Below the pieces are notes generated by a model. That model made no database searches and was not told the DNA's origin. It saw only the letters and a list, made by a program, of their open reading frames with translations. Source: Clostridium cylindrosporum DSM 605 (GTDB lineage: Bacteria > Bacillota > Clostridia > Clostridiales > Caloramatoraceae). Taken from it: a DNA stretch of 64,000 bases. Location of the stretch: the NCBI RefSeq assembly GCF_001047375.1, contig NZ_LFVU01000007.1, positions 1-64,000 on the forward strand, in the 5' to 3' direction. Positions 33,229 through 42,151 of this stretch are shown here, piece by piece; position 1 is the stretch's first letter; each line of letters starts with the position of its first letter. The translations under genes were made by a program, and so were the position numbers.

Positions 33229-34668
33229 TTATACAGCACGTTTTGAAACTTTTTTAAATAGTTCCTTACTTTGTTGATTCGCACCGATAAAAGTTGTTTT
33301 AACGCCCTTATCTTTATTTTTATTAATTAATTTATCAATTGCTTCAACCCCCGTTGAATCCCATAATGTCATTGCACTTATGTCAATTATTATTTCTTCT
33401 TCGTGTTCGATTTCATCTACAAAGAAATCCAGGAATTTTTCAGCGGATGCAAAGTAAAGATATCCCTGTACTTTATAATGATGAGCATCTTCCACAGTCC
33501 CTTTTTCCACATGGACATTTGACATTTTGAATGCTGCGAAAATTGCACTCATTAATGTACCTATAACCACACCATATGCCAAGTTATGTGTTGATAATAC
33601 AATTACAACCGTTAAAATCATTACAAAAGCATCGCTTTTTGGTATAATACTTAAGCGCTTTATTGATTCCCAGTTGATTGTTTCAAAGGAAACGACAATC
33701 ATTACTGCTGCTAAAGCAACTACAGGAATGTGTACAACCACATTATTGAACAATACCACTGATATTAACATGAAGAAACCAGACAAGAATGTGGCCAAAC
33801 GACCAATTCCACCATAATTAAGATTGATGATGGTTTGTCCAATCATGCCGCAACCAGCGATTCCACCGAAGAAACCAGAAACAATATTCCCTAATCCTTG
33901 ACTTGCTGATTCACGATTCTTATTACTTTCTTCCCTTGTAATTTCATCTACTAATTGTGCCGTTAATAAAGATTCTACTAATCCAACAATTGCCACAGAA
34001 AGAGACGTAGGAAAAATTATTTTCAATGTTTCTAATGTCATTGGTACGTTTGGAATTCTAAAATTCGGTAGTTTGCTTGAAATCTCTCCCAAGTCACCTA
34101 ACATTTTTACATCTAAATCTAATCCTAGTACAATGACAGAAATAACTAAAATCGAAATAATTGGTGCAGGAATCTTTTTTGTGATTTTCGGGAATAGAAA
34201 AATAATAGCCACACCGATAATTCCAAGTACAGGTAAAATGAGATTTCCTTTGAAATGTTTTACTTGCGATGTGAACATCATAATCCCTAACCCATTTACA
34301 AAGCCAATCATGACTGGTTTAGGAATATAGCGCATCAATGTTCCAACTTTACAGAAAGCTAAAATGGCTTGAATCACACCTGCTAAAATTGTTGCAGCAA
34401 ATAAATATTCTACTCCATACTCAGCTACTAAATGTGCTAATACTAATGCAACTGAGCCTGCTGCTGCTGAAATCAAGCCTGTTCGTCCACCGAAAAATGC
34501 TGCAATTGCTGTAATAAAGAATGTTGCGTATACCCCAACGATTGGGTCTACTCCAGCCGCAATCATAAAACCAATAACCTCTGGAAATAAAGCTAAGCAA
34601 ACAACAATCCCTGCTAAAATATCTCCTTTGACATTACCGAACCATTCTTTCTTTAATTTTTGAATCAT
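33229..34668 (-). CDS. SulP family anion transporter with STAS domain
   Basis: A 479-residue transporter: about ten to twelve membrane helices with the SulP motifs GDILAGIVVCLALFPEVIGF and GGIAGCGMIGQTIINLNYGG, and a C-terminal STAS domain (about 380-479, IIDISAMTLWDSTGVEAIDKL). Likely substrates are sulfate, bicarbonate or other small anions. The ATG at 34668 follows GGGAGG. Its codon choice looks richer in G and C than its neighbours, and it faces a recombinase-like gene, so transfer from another Firmicute is plausible. Confidence 0.85.
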   Translation of the reverse strand: MIQKLKKEWFGNVKGDILAGIVVCLALFPEVIGFMIAAGVDPIVGVYATFFITAIAAFFGGRTGLISAAAGSVALVLAHLVAEYGVEYLFAATILAGVIQAILAFCKVGTLMRYIPKPVMIGFVNGLGIMMFTSQVKHFKGNLILPVLGIIGVAIIFLFPKITKKIPAPIISILVISVIVLGLDLDVKMLGDLGEISSKLPNFRIPNVPMTLETLKIIFPTSLSVAIVGLVESLLTAQLVDEITREESNKNRESASQGLGNIVSGFFGGIAGCGMIGQTIINLNYGGIGRLATFLSGFFMLISVVLFNNVVVHIPVVALAAVMIVVSFETINWESIKRLSIIPKSDAFVMILTVVIVLSTHNLAYGVVIGTLMSAIFAAFKMSNVHVEKGTVEDAHHYKVQGYLYFASAEKFLDFFVDEIEHEEEIIIDISAMTLWDSTGVEAIDKLINKNKDKGVKTTFIGANQQSKELFKKVSKRAV

Positions 34669-34838
34669 TGATTTATACACCTCCCATATATATTATTTTT
34701 AATTTAAATTGTACATACAAGTAAACATTCTATCACAGGTCGACCCATAAACCAACCATTTTGGAACTTTACTCTTATAAAATTCAATATGGATTATGCT
34801 ATAATAAAATAAATATCTTATGCGCTAGGAGAATATAT

Positions 34839-35381
34839 ATGATAATTGGATATATGAGACCATATCAAGAAGATTTGAATTGTGAAAATCAACTTAAAAC
34901 CTTAAAGGAAGAAAATTGTATGACAGTTATTTCTGAAGATCATTCCTCAGCAAAGAAAAGAATCCAGTTAGAAAATGCATTAAATATATTAAAAAAAGAT
35001 GATAAATTAGTTGTTACAAAACTTTTTATATTGGCTGATTCAACAAGGCATTTGGTTGAGCTCTTGGAAATAATCGAAAGTAAAGATGCCTATCTCAAGT
35101 CTCTTACTGAAGGAATTGACACCAGCGATTCAAATGGATATAGGTTTACTGATATTGTAAAGTATCTTGTTGAATTTCAAAGCGATGTCACAAGTGAAAA
35201 AACAAAAGAAGGCTTATATGAAGCAAAACAAAAAGGAGTTCATGGCGGACGTCCAAGAAAACCTGATGAAAATGTAAAACGCGCTATTGTTATGTATCAA
35301 AGCAAGAAATATAGTTTGGCAGAAATAAAAAACGAGACTGGTATTAGCAAATCTACCCTATATAGATATTTAGAAAATTAA
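34839..35381 (+). CDS. Serine-recombinase-like protein lacking catalytic residues
   Basis: A 180-residue protein with resolvase architecture: N-terminal catalytic fold beginning IIGYMRPYQ, the long helix SEKTKEGLYEAKQKGVHGGRPRK, and a C-terminal helix-turn-helix YSLAEIKNETGISKSTLYRYLE. The nucleophile position (Y-x-R-x-S) is Tyr9, and the two conserved Arg of the DRLxR motif are Ile64 and Asp67. It should not cut DNA by the usual mechanism and may act as a DNA-binding regulator of the divergent sulP gene. AGGAG precedes the ATG; TATAAT lies at 34800-34805. Confidence 0.8.
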   Translation: MIIGYMRPYQEDLNCENQLKTLKEENCMTVISEDHSSAKKRIQLENALNILKKDDKLVVTKLFILADSTRHLVELLEIIESKDAYLKSLTEGIDTSDSNGYRFTDIVKYLVEFQSDVTSEKTKEGLYEAKQKGVHGGRPRKPDENVKRAIVMYQSKKYSLAEIKNETGISKSTLYRYLEN

Positions 35382-35413
35382 TAATTAATATACATTTATA
35401 TATTGTGTACTAC

Positions 35414-35437
35414 AAAGAGCAGGAATGCTCTTTTTTT
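35414..35437 (+). terminator. Terminator
   Basis: AAAGAGC/GCTCTTT hairpin followed by seven T; ends the recombinase-like gene. Confidence 0.9.
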
Positions 35438-35488
35438 ATTTTATATCAATATCATGACTGTTAGGTTATAACAGTACCTATGAAATAA

Positions 35489-35511
35489 AAAGGGAGCATT
35501 TTTATTCTGCT
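35489..35511 (-). terminator. Terminator
   Basis: GGAGCA/TGCTCC hairpin with T tract on the minus strand; ends the membrane protein at 35548. Confidence 0.75.
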
Positions 35512-35547
35512 CCTACTAGCTTACAATATAAACATATTGAAACCCAA

Positions 35548-35937
35548 CTATTTATATTTATTGATTACTTTTTTATTTTCAAATAACAAACTTCCAAAAG
35601 TAGAGCCAAAGGAAATAGCTATAGAACTAAAAATCTTATCTGTTATTCTTAATTCACCTTTAGTTAGATAAACAAGTAAAACAGTCAAACTCCAAATAAC
35701 AAAAAAGCTAGTTATAAATCTGAATATCATTTTTCTTATTATAGTCGACTTTAATTTTCTAACACTAAAAAATACTGTTATTATTAAGTCTATAAATAAT
35801 AACAGTATAATTACTAAATAACCTAATATAAATTGAAAAGAAAAAGGAAACTCAATATTTTTATAAATAATAAATAATATAATTGCAGTATATATAGCAA
35901 ATATAATATATAAAGTTTTTCTTATATTATCCCACAT
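35548..35937 (-). CDS. Membrane protein (129 aa)
   Basis: Four hydrophobic helices (about 7-25, 33-57, 69-90, 100-118) with a Lys-rich tail. The nearest purine-rich site is about 15 bases from the ATG, so the start is uncertain. No family is recognised. It is the last of several small membrane proteins downstream of the sigma/anti-sigma pair. Confidence 0.5.
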   Translation of the reverse strand: MWDNIRKTLYIIFAIYTAIILFIIYKNIEFPFSFQFILGYLVIILLLFIDLIITVFFSVRKLKSTIIRKMIFRFITSFFVIWSLTVLLVYLTKGELRITDKIFSSIAISFGSTFGSLLFENKKVINKYK

Positions 35938-36105
35938 AACTTTTTACATTCTCTCCTTAACTGTGATATTCATAATAAACTAATTATATGTGTTTTCTTA
36001 TATGTAATCCACTGAAAATTGTAAGGATAAGTGTTAATTTGCAACAAATAGAAGACATAACTTATTATTATTTAAGTCTATTAATTAGTTCACATAATAA
36101 AACTG

Positions 36106-36570
36106 TTATCCATTAATCTCGGTGATGTTCCTATTTGACATATATTTATATCCTAATAAACCCATCCAATACCCCAAAAAAGAAAATATTAAACCTAATA
36201 GTGCAGTTGTTAAAGTAAATAAAGTAATATTAGAGTTTAGTAAATATCTAAATCCATACACTGGGCTACCATACCAAATAGCAAAAGGAATAAGAAGTCC
36301 TGAAAGAGATTCTATATGCAATATTATTAGTATAAAAGATATAATATTTATTCCCCAATAAACTAAAATAAATTTTTTATATGTTTTATCGCATTTTGTA
36401 CCCCAGTAAATACTGAATAAAGTCCATGATAATAAAAATAGAAGAGAAATAGCAAAATTAAAAGTTATAGCTTTATTACCCATAAAAAATTGGCAAAAGT
36501 TAAGACATACTGATATACCAGTTACAACAATGGTAAATATTATAATAACTGCTTTTTTACTTATTTTCAT
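36106..36570 (-). CDS. Membrane protein (154 aa)
   Basis: Five hydrophobic helices, with IWYGSPVYGFRYLLNSN between helices three and four. TTGGAGGTG gives a clear start. No family is recognised. The dispersed 3' motif overlaps its stop codon. Confidence 0.55.
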   Translation of the reverse strand: MKISKKAVIIIFTIVVTGISVCLNFCQFFMGNKAITFNFAISLLFLLSWTLFSIYWGTKCDKTYKKFILVYWGINIISFILIILHIESLSGLLIPFAIWYGSPVYGFRYLLNSNITLFTLTTALLGLIFSFLGYWMGLLGYKYMSNRNITEING

Positions 36571-36637
36571 TTATAATCACCTCCAATTTTCAATGTATAT
36601 AATAACAATGTAAAACTATTATGACATAATAATTTTA

Positions 36638-36944
36638 TCAATTCCACCACATACCCAAAGCGAATAATGAATAAATAGAAATTGGAACACCTATTAAACT
36701 ATTTATAATGAGATATGGAGCAAATCTTTTTTTTTTCAATTCTATTTTTCTTAATAAATTTAGACATTAATATAGGTGTTACTAAAAATAATGTTATGCT
36801 TATAAGTGTTAAGACTGTTAAACAATATAAAGGATATATTTTCTCAAAATTACTACTCATATAATAAGAAATATCTTGAGCATATACCCCCAATATAGTA
36901 GCCAAAACCACACTCCCATATATAAAAAACTTAATCTTTTTCAT
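36638..36944 (-). pseudogene. Small membrane protein with A10 frameshift
   Basis: From the ATG at 36944 (GGGGGG upstream) two membrane helices are encoded, then KKNRIEKK reaches a run of ten A at 36727-36736. In the present sequence the frame ends shortly after at 36699. With nine A it continues as RFAPYLIINSLIGVPISIYSLFALGMWWN to a TGA at 36638-36640, adding a third helix. The dispersed 3' motif then lies 13 bp after that TGA, as at other genes. It may be a phase-variable gene, a pseudogene or a sequencing indel. Confidence 0.7.
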
Positions 36945-37022
36945 ATAATTCATTTCCCCCCTTTTAATTCACAATATAAAACTATTGTTCATTTCGCTAT
37001 TATCTTAGTACGTTTATAAACT

Positions 37023-38021
37023 TTATTTGATTTTTATAGTAAACTTCTCACCTAATTGCTTATAACCATTGGCATAGGGTGTTAAGGTTATCTCTGTAAC
37101 TTTATCATTAATTTCTTTACCTAGCCCGGTTGATAATTCAAGCATACCTTCCTCTTCTCCCATAAACACTGGCATAAATTCTATTTTATTCCCGAAAACA
37201 TCATAACCCTTTAATTCTATATGGTCATTAATTTTTGATTTATTTATATTTTTAATTGATAAATAAATCTTTTTACTAACTGCATTACCTACATATTTGT
37301 TTAATGTTACTATACCATCATTTTCCAATTTGAAGCTATGGTTTATTGGAAGTTCTACAGTACGTGTATCTAATTCATCTCCATTAGTAGTAAATTCAAA
37401 TATACATGGATTTATCTTAACTATTTCTCCATCCAACAAAATTGATGAATAAACCATTTTTATATCTACATCACCTTTAAGTTGATTATTTTTAAGACTA
37501 TAAGTCATCACCTCTTGCATTGCAGAGTCTTGAAATTTCCCACTTCCACTTGATACTCCTGACACACTTTCTCCATTTATAAATACGTCCCCAAAGGCAT
37601 GAATATCTTTAGGGTTATAGTTATATTTATTATATCTTGTTGTTGTTGATACTAATAATTCATTTCCGTTTAATATAACTTCATTCAATTGAATACTTAC
37701 TCCATCACTACCTTTTATCTTCCCAACTATCGTTTTATAAGTATCTAAATCTTTATTAATACCTAAAAAAGATGATATATCTACACTTACTAATTTTAGT
37801 GTAGCAGCTATAGATGTTCTAAAATTACTTCCAAGGGATACTATAGTAATAACCCCTACAATAGCAATCGCTATTGTATTATTTTTCTTCTTGTTTTTTC
37901 TAATAGACTTTTTAAACTTGTTCTTTATTTGCTTTTTTTCAATATCATTAAATCCTTCTGTACTTAACTCTTCTAAATCAATATTATTGTCATTTAATAT
38001 ATCATAAATATTATTGCTCAT
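37023..38021 (-). CDS. DUF4179-type anti-sigma factor
   Basis: A 332-residue single-pass membrane protein: a cytoplasmic N-terminus with basic residues, one helix (about 48-66, NTIAIAIVGVITIVSLG), and a large extracellular beta-rich domain. DUF4179 proteins follow ECF-like sigma genes and are thought to be their anti-sigma factors. It begins four bases after the stop of the sigma gene, so they are co-transcribed. AAGGTG precedes the ATG. Confidence 0.8.
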   Translation of the reverse strand: MSNNIYDILNDNNIDLEELSTEGFNDIEKKQIKNKFKKSIRKNKKKNNTIAIAIVGVITIVSLGSNFRTSIAATLKLVSVDISSFLGINKDLDTYKTIVGKIKGSDGVSIQLNEVILNGNELLVSTTTRYNKYNYNPKDIHAFGDVFINGESVSGVSSGSGKFQDSAMQEVMTYSLKNNQLKGDVDIKMVYSSILLDGEIVKINPCIFEFTTNGDELDTRTVELPINHSFKLENDGIVTLNKYVGNAVSKKIYLSIKNINKSKINDHIELKGYDVFGNKIEFMPVFMGEEEGMLELSTGLGKEINDKVTEITLTPYANGYKQLGEKFTIKIK

Positions 38022-38025
38022 TAAG

Positions 38026-38580
38026 TTACACCTTACTTTCCTTTAATTTGAATAGCCTTTTAATCTTCTTTTTTCCTCGTGATACTCTATTATATATAAC
38101 ATCCCTCTTCATACCAGTTTCAAAGCATATATCCTTTATATCTTTTTCTTGAACATAAAGTTTTAAAAATAAATCCTTATCCTCTTTTTTTAAACAATTA
38201 AGCATGGATTCTAAATCTTTATCAAGCTCATTATTTACAATTTCATTGAGTAAAATATCCTCTGCACTTATGTCTAAATTATCAATATTTTCATGTAGTA
38301 GGTTCTTTAAATATTTTCTTTTATAATCTATACATTTATATTTAGATATACCCGCTAACCAATTTTTAAATTTACTTCTATTTTCATCGAAGCTATCTAT
38401 GTTGTATCAAACTGCAATAAGTATGTCATTTATACATTCACCTTGAACACTTTGTAAGTTATACAAACGCTTCTTTACAATAGATTTAATAATCCAACCA
38501 TATTGCTCTAAAATATAATCTAATGCTTTTTGATTCCTCATCTTTAGTTGATTAATGAAGTTTTCTTCAGAAATTTTCAT
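38026..38580 (-). pseudogene. Sigma-70 family (ECF-type) factor interrupted by TGA
   Basis: From the ATG at 38580 (GAGGGGG upstream) the frame reads through region 2 to ...CINDILIAV, then TGA at 38407-38409, then continues in the same frame as YNIDSFDENRSKFKNWLAGISKY and a normal region 4 (KDICFETGMKRDVIYNRVSRGKKKIKRLF) to TAA at 38026. Relatives have Trp (TGG) at the TGA. All 185 codons are otherwise intact, so this is either a fresh nonsense mutation or read-through. The partner anti-sigma gene follows. Confidence 0.85.
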
Positions 38581-38677
38581 AATCAACCCCCTCTCTATAT
38601 AAGATTCTTTTTTAATATTTAGACACTCACTTACTACTTCGTTTATATCCTTACTATATCTATCAAATATTAAAAAT

Positions 38678-38714
38678 AAGAGATAGTAGTAAATTAACTT
38701 TACTACCATCTCTT
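38678..38714 (-). terminator. Terminator
   Basis: 16-bp arms (38678-38693, 38699-38714) with one mismatch and a T-rich tail on the minus strand; ends the DUF6483-like gene and insulates it from the sigma gene. Confidence 0.85.
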
Positions 38715-38733
38715 ATTTAGCATAATAAAACTA

Positions 38734-39111
38734 TCATTCTTTCTCATATAACCTTTTTATTTCTTCCAATCCATTAATAATTTCTTGTTTAGAGAAATTG
38801 TGTTTAACCAGAGTATCTTCATCTAGTTTGTTTATTTCATTATAGAAAAACAATGCCAGTTCTAAATATCTAGGGGATTTGTTTAGCTCAATTGCCTCAA
38901 ATAGCATATCCTCTGCTTTACTTATTTCAAGTTCACTTACATACTTTCTAAGCTTAAGTTCTAATAGTCCTTCTTCTGGAATCAATAAATCTCCCGTTTT
39001 TTCACTTTCATTTATCATTTCCACTATTACATTTTTACTTCCCTCTACTCCAGTAACTAGTGTTCGTCCTAGGGACTTTATTATTCTTTCTATATAATCA
39101 TTTTCATACAA
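38734..39111 (-). CDS. DUF6483-like protein
   Basis: A 125-residue soluble helical protein beginning MYENDYIERIIKSLGRTLV, which recalls the DUF6483 family start. The second half is two or three helices like a TPR pair (AEDMLFEAIELNKSPRYLELALFFYNEINKL). Function unknown. AAAGGAG lies about 12 bases before the ATG. Confidence 0.6.
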   Translation of the reverse strand: MYENDYIERIIKSLGRTLVTGVEGSKNVIVEMINESEKTGDLLIPEEGLLELKLRKYVSELEISKAEDMLFEAIELNKSPRYLELALFFYNEINKLDEDTLVKHNFSKQEIINGLEEIKRLYEKE

Positions 39112-39213
39112 CTTGACTACTCCTTTAAACTTAATTGATACACTGCTATGTTACCATATTATTACATATAGGTTAAGCTTTAATCTCTTAATAGTATTAT
39201 CCAAATTAGACAA

Positions 39214-39256
39214 AAGTCTGAGCTCTTAAGAATAAATTTCTCTAGAGCTCAGACTT
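39214..39256 (-). terminator. Terminator of the amidase gene
   Basis: Perfect 13-bp arms (39214-39226, 39244-39256), then TTTTG on the minus strand. Confidence 0.9.
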
Positions 39257-39267
39257 AATGTAAAATT

Positions 39268-41289
39268 TTATTTATTTAAATATCTTGTTATACCATTAAA
39301 AATACCTTGAGCAAATTTATCTTGATATAAGGCATCCTTTAATTTTGCTGAATCACCAATGTTATCAACAAATCCTAGTTCAACTAAGGACGCTGGCATT
39401 TTAGTATTATTAACAACAGCCCAGTTATAATTATTTTTTATCCCTCTGTTACGCATTCCTGTTATCTTTATAACTTCACTTTGAATAGCTGATGCTAGGG
39501 CCTTATCCTTACTTGGATACTTTTTACTATACAATGTCTCAGTACCATATCCGCTTCCATTTGCTTTGTTACAATGAATAGATACAAATAAATTAGCACC
39601 ATTAGAATTAGCAAATGTATATCTATATTTTAAAGACTGGTTTTGGTCTGAACTATTCCATGCTACCCTATTATTATCAGTTCTTGTATAAAGAACATCA
39701 TATCCTCTATTACTTAATAATGTTCCAAGCTTTAGTCCAACTGTTAATGCTATTTCTTTTTCACGAATACCTGTAGTAGCATCTACTGCCCCTGGGTCTT
39801 TCCCTCCATGTCCTGGGTCTATTACAATTCTTTTTTTCATAGGCCCTGGCCTTACAGCATCTATATCTATTTTTTTAAAGTCTTCGTAGACTTCTCCAGA
39901 TACAGAAACTCTTTTAGCCCACACAAGAACCTTGTTGGTACCACTTTCTATTGGAGTATCGAGTGTAATTTCTGTGCACTGTCCACTTTTCACTCCATTT
40001 GTATAGGATGATGCATCAGTCCACTTTCCTTTAGAATTTGAATATAGGAAAGCTTTGTAGCTTATATCACTTCCGTCTCCAGATACACCACTAACGGTTA
40101 TCTCAGGATTTCTACCTATAGTAGTGGTAGCAGTATTAACCTTAACATCTGATATTTTAACTTCATTTATGTTATAAACATTAACTACTTTATTTACAAA
40201 GGAATCATATCCTCCAACATTGCTTGGAGAGTATCCTTCTCTTTTTACCCAGATGCTAAAGTTATTTCTACCTGATTGTAAAGGTCCATTTATTTGTATA
40301 GTTGCATCATTAGGATCTAATGCTCTTGTATATCCGTTTGATACATCTTCCCAAACCTCTTTACTTTGAGAATATAAATATACCCTATACTGCACATTTG
40401 AATCTGCATCTGATTTTATCCTTAGTGTAGGTTTTTTACCTAGCTTAACTTCTGAATTATCTATATCTACCTTTGTAATCTTAGGAATTTTAGGAGCTTC
40501 TTTTTCTATATTTACTTTATAATTTAAAAAATTATCATAGCCTTCCTTATTAGAAGGCTCTTTATCTGATCTTTTTACCAATACCTTAAAGCTGTTTTCT
40601 CCTTCAATCAAAGGTGTATTTAATTGCACACTATATGTATTAGATGGTTCCTGAGGTAAGCTATATCCATTTGATACATCTTCCCACTGATTTTTATCAT
40701 TAGAATATAATACCTTATATTCTACCTTTTCATCTCCTGTTGAAGTTATGTTCATAATCGGCTTTATACCAATCTTTTGTTGAGATAAATCTATATTAAC
40801 AGATTTAATACTTGGAACTCCCCCAGACTCAGATTCATAATCTGGCTGTGAAATAACTTCAGAATCTGTATCTATCTTAAAGCTTTTAAAATCATCATAC
40901 CCTCCTTTATTTACCGCTGAAGCATATGATTTTTTAACCCATACACTAAAATTATTTTCACCTTTATGTAAAGGTTTTCTTAATTTAATTGTATAAGGAT
41001 TATTACCTGATACAGCAGATGTGTATCCATTTGATACATTTTCCCATGCCCTTTTAGAAGGTGAATATAAATAAACACTATACTGCACCGATTCAGCTCC
41101 ACCTGAGCTTAGCTTAAGAGTTGGATATGTACCAACTGTAGAATTTTTGTCTACTAGTTCTACTCCTGTTAACTTAGGCCTTGAGGCTGCATTTGCATCT
41201 ATAGGTGTATTTACTAAGCCTATAATATTTAAAACAAAAGTAAATAGTAAAACATATACTATTTTGTTTTTAAAATTTCCCTTTAAAAT
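39268..41289 (-). CDS. N-acetylmuramoyl-L-alanine amidase, secreted
   Basis: A secreted wall hydrolase of about 673 residues. A signal peptide (KNKIVYVLLFTFVLNIIGL ... DANAA) leads into four repeated beta-sandwich units of about 110 residues, each with a YxVxLYSxSKxxWEDVSNGY-like segment and a Gly-Tyr-Asp repeat. The C-terminal Amidase_3 domain has zinc ligands in DPGHGG, REKE and SIHCN, and the catalytic Glu in VELGFV. The signal peptide and an AAGGGGGG site point to a start at ATT (41289); no ATG, GTG or TTG is near. The next in-frame ATG, at 41400, has no such site. Confidence 0.85.
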   Translation of the reverse strand: MLKGNFKNKIVYVLLFTFVLNIIGLVNTPIDANAASRPKLTGVELVDKNSTVGTYPTLKLSSGGAESVQYSVYLYSPSKRAWENVSNGYTSAVSGNNPYTIKLRKPLHKGENNFSVWVKKSYASAVNKGGYDDFKSFKIDTDSEVISQPDYESESGGVPSIKSVNIDLSQQKIGIKPIMNITSTGDEKVEYKVLYSNDKNQWEDVSNGYSLPQEPSNTYSVQLNTPLIEGENSFKVLVKRSDKEPSNKEGYDNFLNYKVNIEKEAPKIPKITKVDIDNSEVKLGKKPTLRIKSDADSNVQYRVYLYSQSKEVWEDVSNGYTRALDPNDATIQINGPLQSGRNNFSIWVKREGYSPSNVGGYDSFVNKVVNVYNINEVKISDVKVNTATTTIGRNPEITVSGVSGDGSDISYKAFLYSNSKGKWTDASSYTNGVKSGQCTEITLDTPIESGTNKVLVWAKRVSVSGEVYEDFKKIDIDAVRPGPMKKRIVIDPGHGGKDPGAVDATTGIREKEIALTVGLKLGTLLSNRGYDVLYTRTDNNRVAWNSSDQNQSLKYRYTFANSNGANLFVSIHCNKANGSGYGTETLYSKKYPSKDKALASAIQSEVIKITGMRNRGIKNNYNWAVVNNTKMPASLVELGFVDNIGDSAKLKDALYQDKFAQGIFNGITRYLNK

Positions 41290-41440
41290 TTTAAATCCCC
41301 CCTTACAAAAATATATACTAAATGCATATGTACGTGCACAACTATCTACATGATAACACAATTTAATCCACTTTATTACTTTAGTAACAATTTTATACAC
41401 AATATAACAAATTACTATATAAATAGTTAATTATTATTGA

Positions 41441-41477
41441 TATAAAAAATAAAGAGGTAGCTATATAACTACCTCTT
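41441..41477 (-). terminator. Terminator of the ABC operon
   Basis: AAGAGGTAG/CTACCTCTT arms (41452-41460, 41469-41477) with T tract on the minus strand. Confidence 0.85.
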
Positions 41478-41484
41478 CTCAAGA

Positions 41485-42150
41485 CTATATAATTTCTAAA
41501 ATCCCATCATTTATCCTATACCTAATATTTGCCCTCTCTGCCCACTTAGTATTATGTGTAACCATAATTACAGCACTTCCAGCTTTAGTTGCCTCCTCTA
41601 GAAGACTTATAACCTCAGCAGCATATTTTTCATCTAAGTCATTAGTAGGCTCATCTGCCAAAATAAGCTTTGGATTATTAATTAAAGCCCTTGCAACTAC
41701 AGCACGTCTTCTTTGTCCACCACTAAGACTATGTGGTAGAAAACCTTTTCTTTCTGATAATCCAAGTCTTTCAAGTAATTCATCTATTCTTCTAGTATCA
41801 CACTTCCCCTTGTTTGATATCCTCTGAGCAAACTCAAGGTTCTCCTGTAGAGTTAATGCTTGTAAAAGGTTAGAATCTTGAAATATAAAACCTATCTTCT
41901 CTCCTCTTAGTGTAGTAAGTTCTCTATCACTTAAAAGTGAAACATCCTTATCCTCTATATAAAGCTTTCCTTCATCTAGATTAAGAAGTCCACCTATTAT
42001 ATATAATAGTGTGCTTTTTCCTATTCCCGATGGACCTTCGATAGATAGAAAGTCACCTGAGCTCACCTTTAGAGATATGTTCTTCAGTGGGCATACAGTT
42101 TCACCCATCTTATATGTTTTACTAACATTTTCAAGTCTACATACTTCCAT
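41485..42150 (-). CDS. ABC transporter ATP-binding protein, MacB/LolD type
   Basis: A 221-residue ATPase: Walker A GPSGIGKST, Q-loop FIFQDSNLLQ, signature LSGGQRRRAVVARAL (a slightly changed RRR where most have QRV), Walker B LILADEPTNDLD, and H-loop MVTHN. The start at 42150 is one base after the stop of the permease gene, with GGGGGAG upstream. It powers the FtsX-type permease, together a MacB-like tripartite or mechanotransmission exporter. Confidence 0.9.
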   Translation of the reverse strand: MEVCRLENVSKTYKMGETVCPLKNISLKVSSGDFLSIEGPSGIGKSTLLYIIGGLLNLDEGKLYIEDKDVSLLSDRELTTLRGEKIGFIFQDSNLLQALTLQENLEFAQRISNKGKCDTRRIDELLERLGLSERKGFLPHSLSGGQRRRAVVARALINNPKLILADEPTNDLDEKYAAEVISLLEEATKAGSAVIMVTHNTKWAERANIRYRINDGILEII

Positions 42151-42151
42151 A

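Noticed and set aside
34839-35381. Mobile element resolvase
   Set aside because: Catalytic residues are missing and no transposase, terminal repeats or att sites are seen around it.
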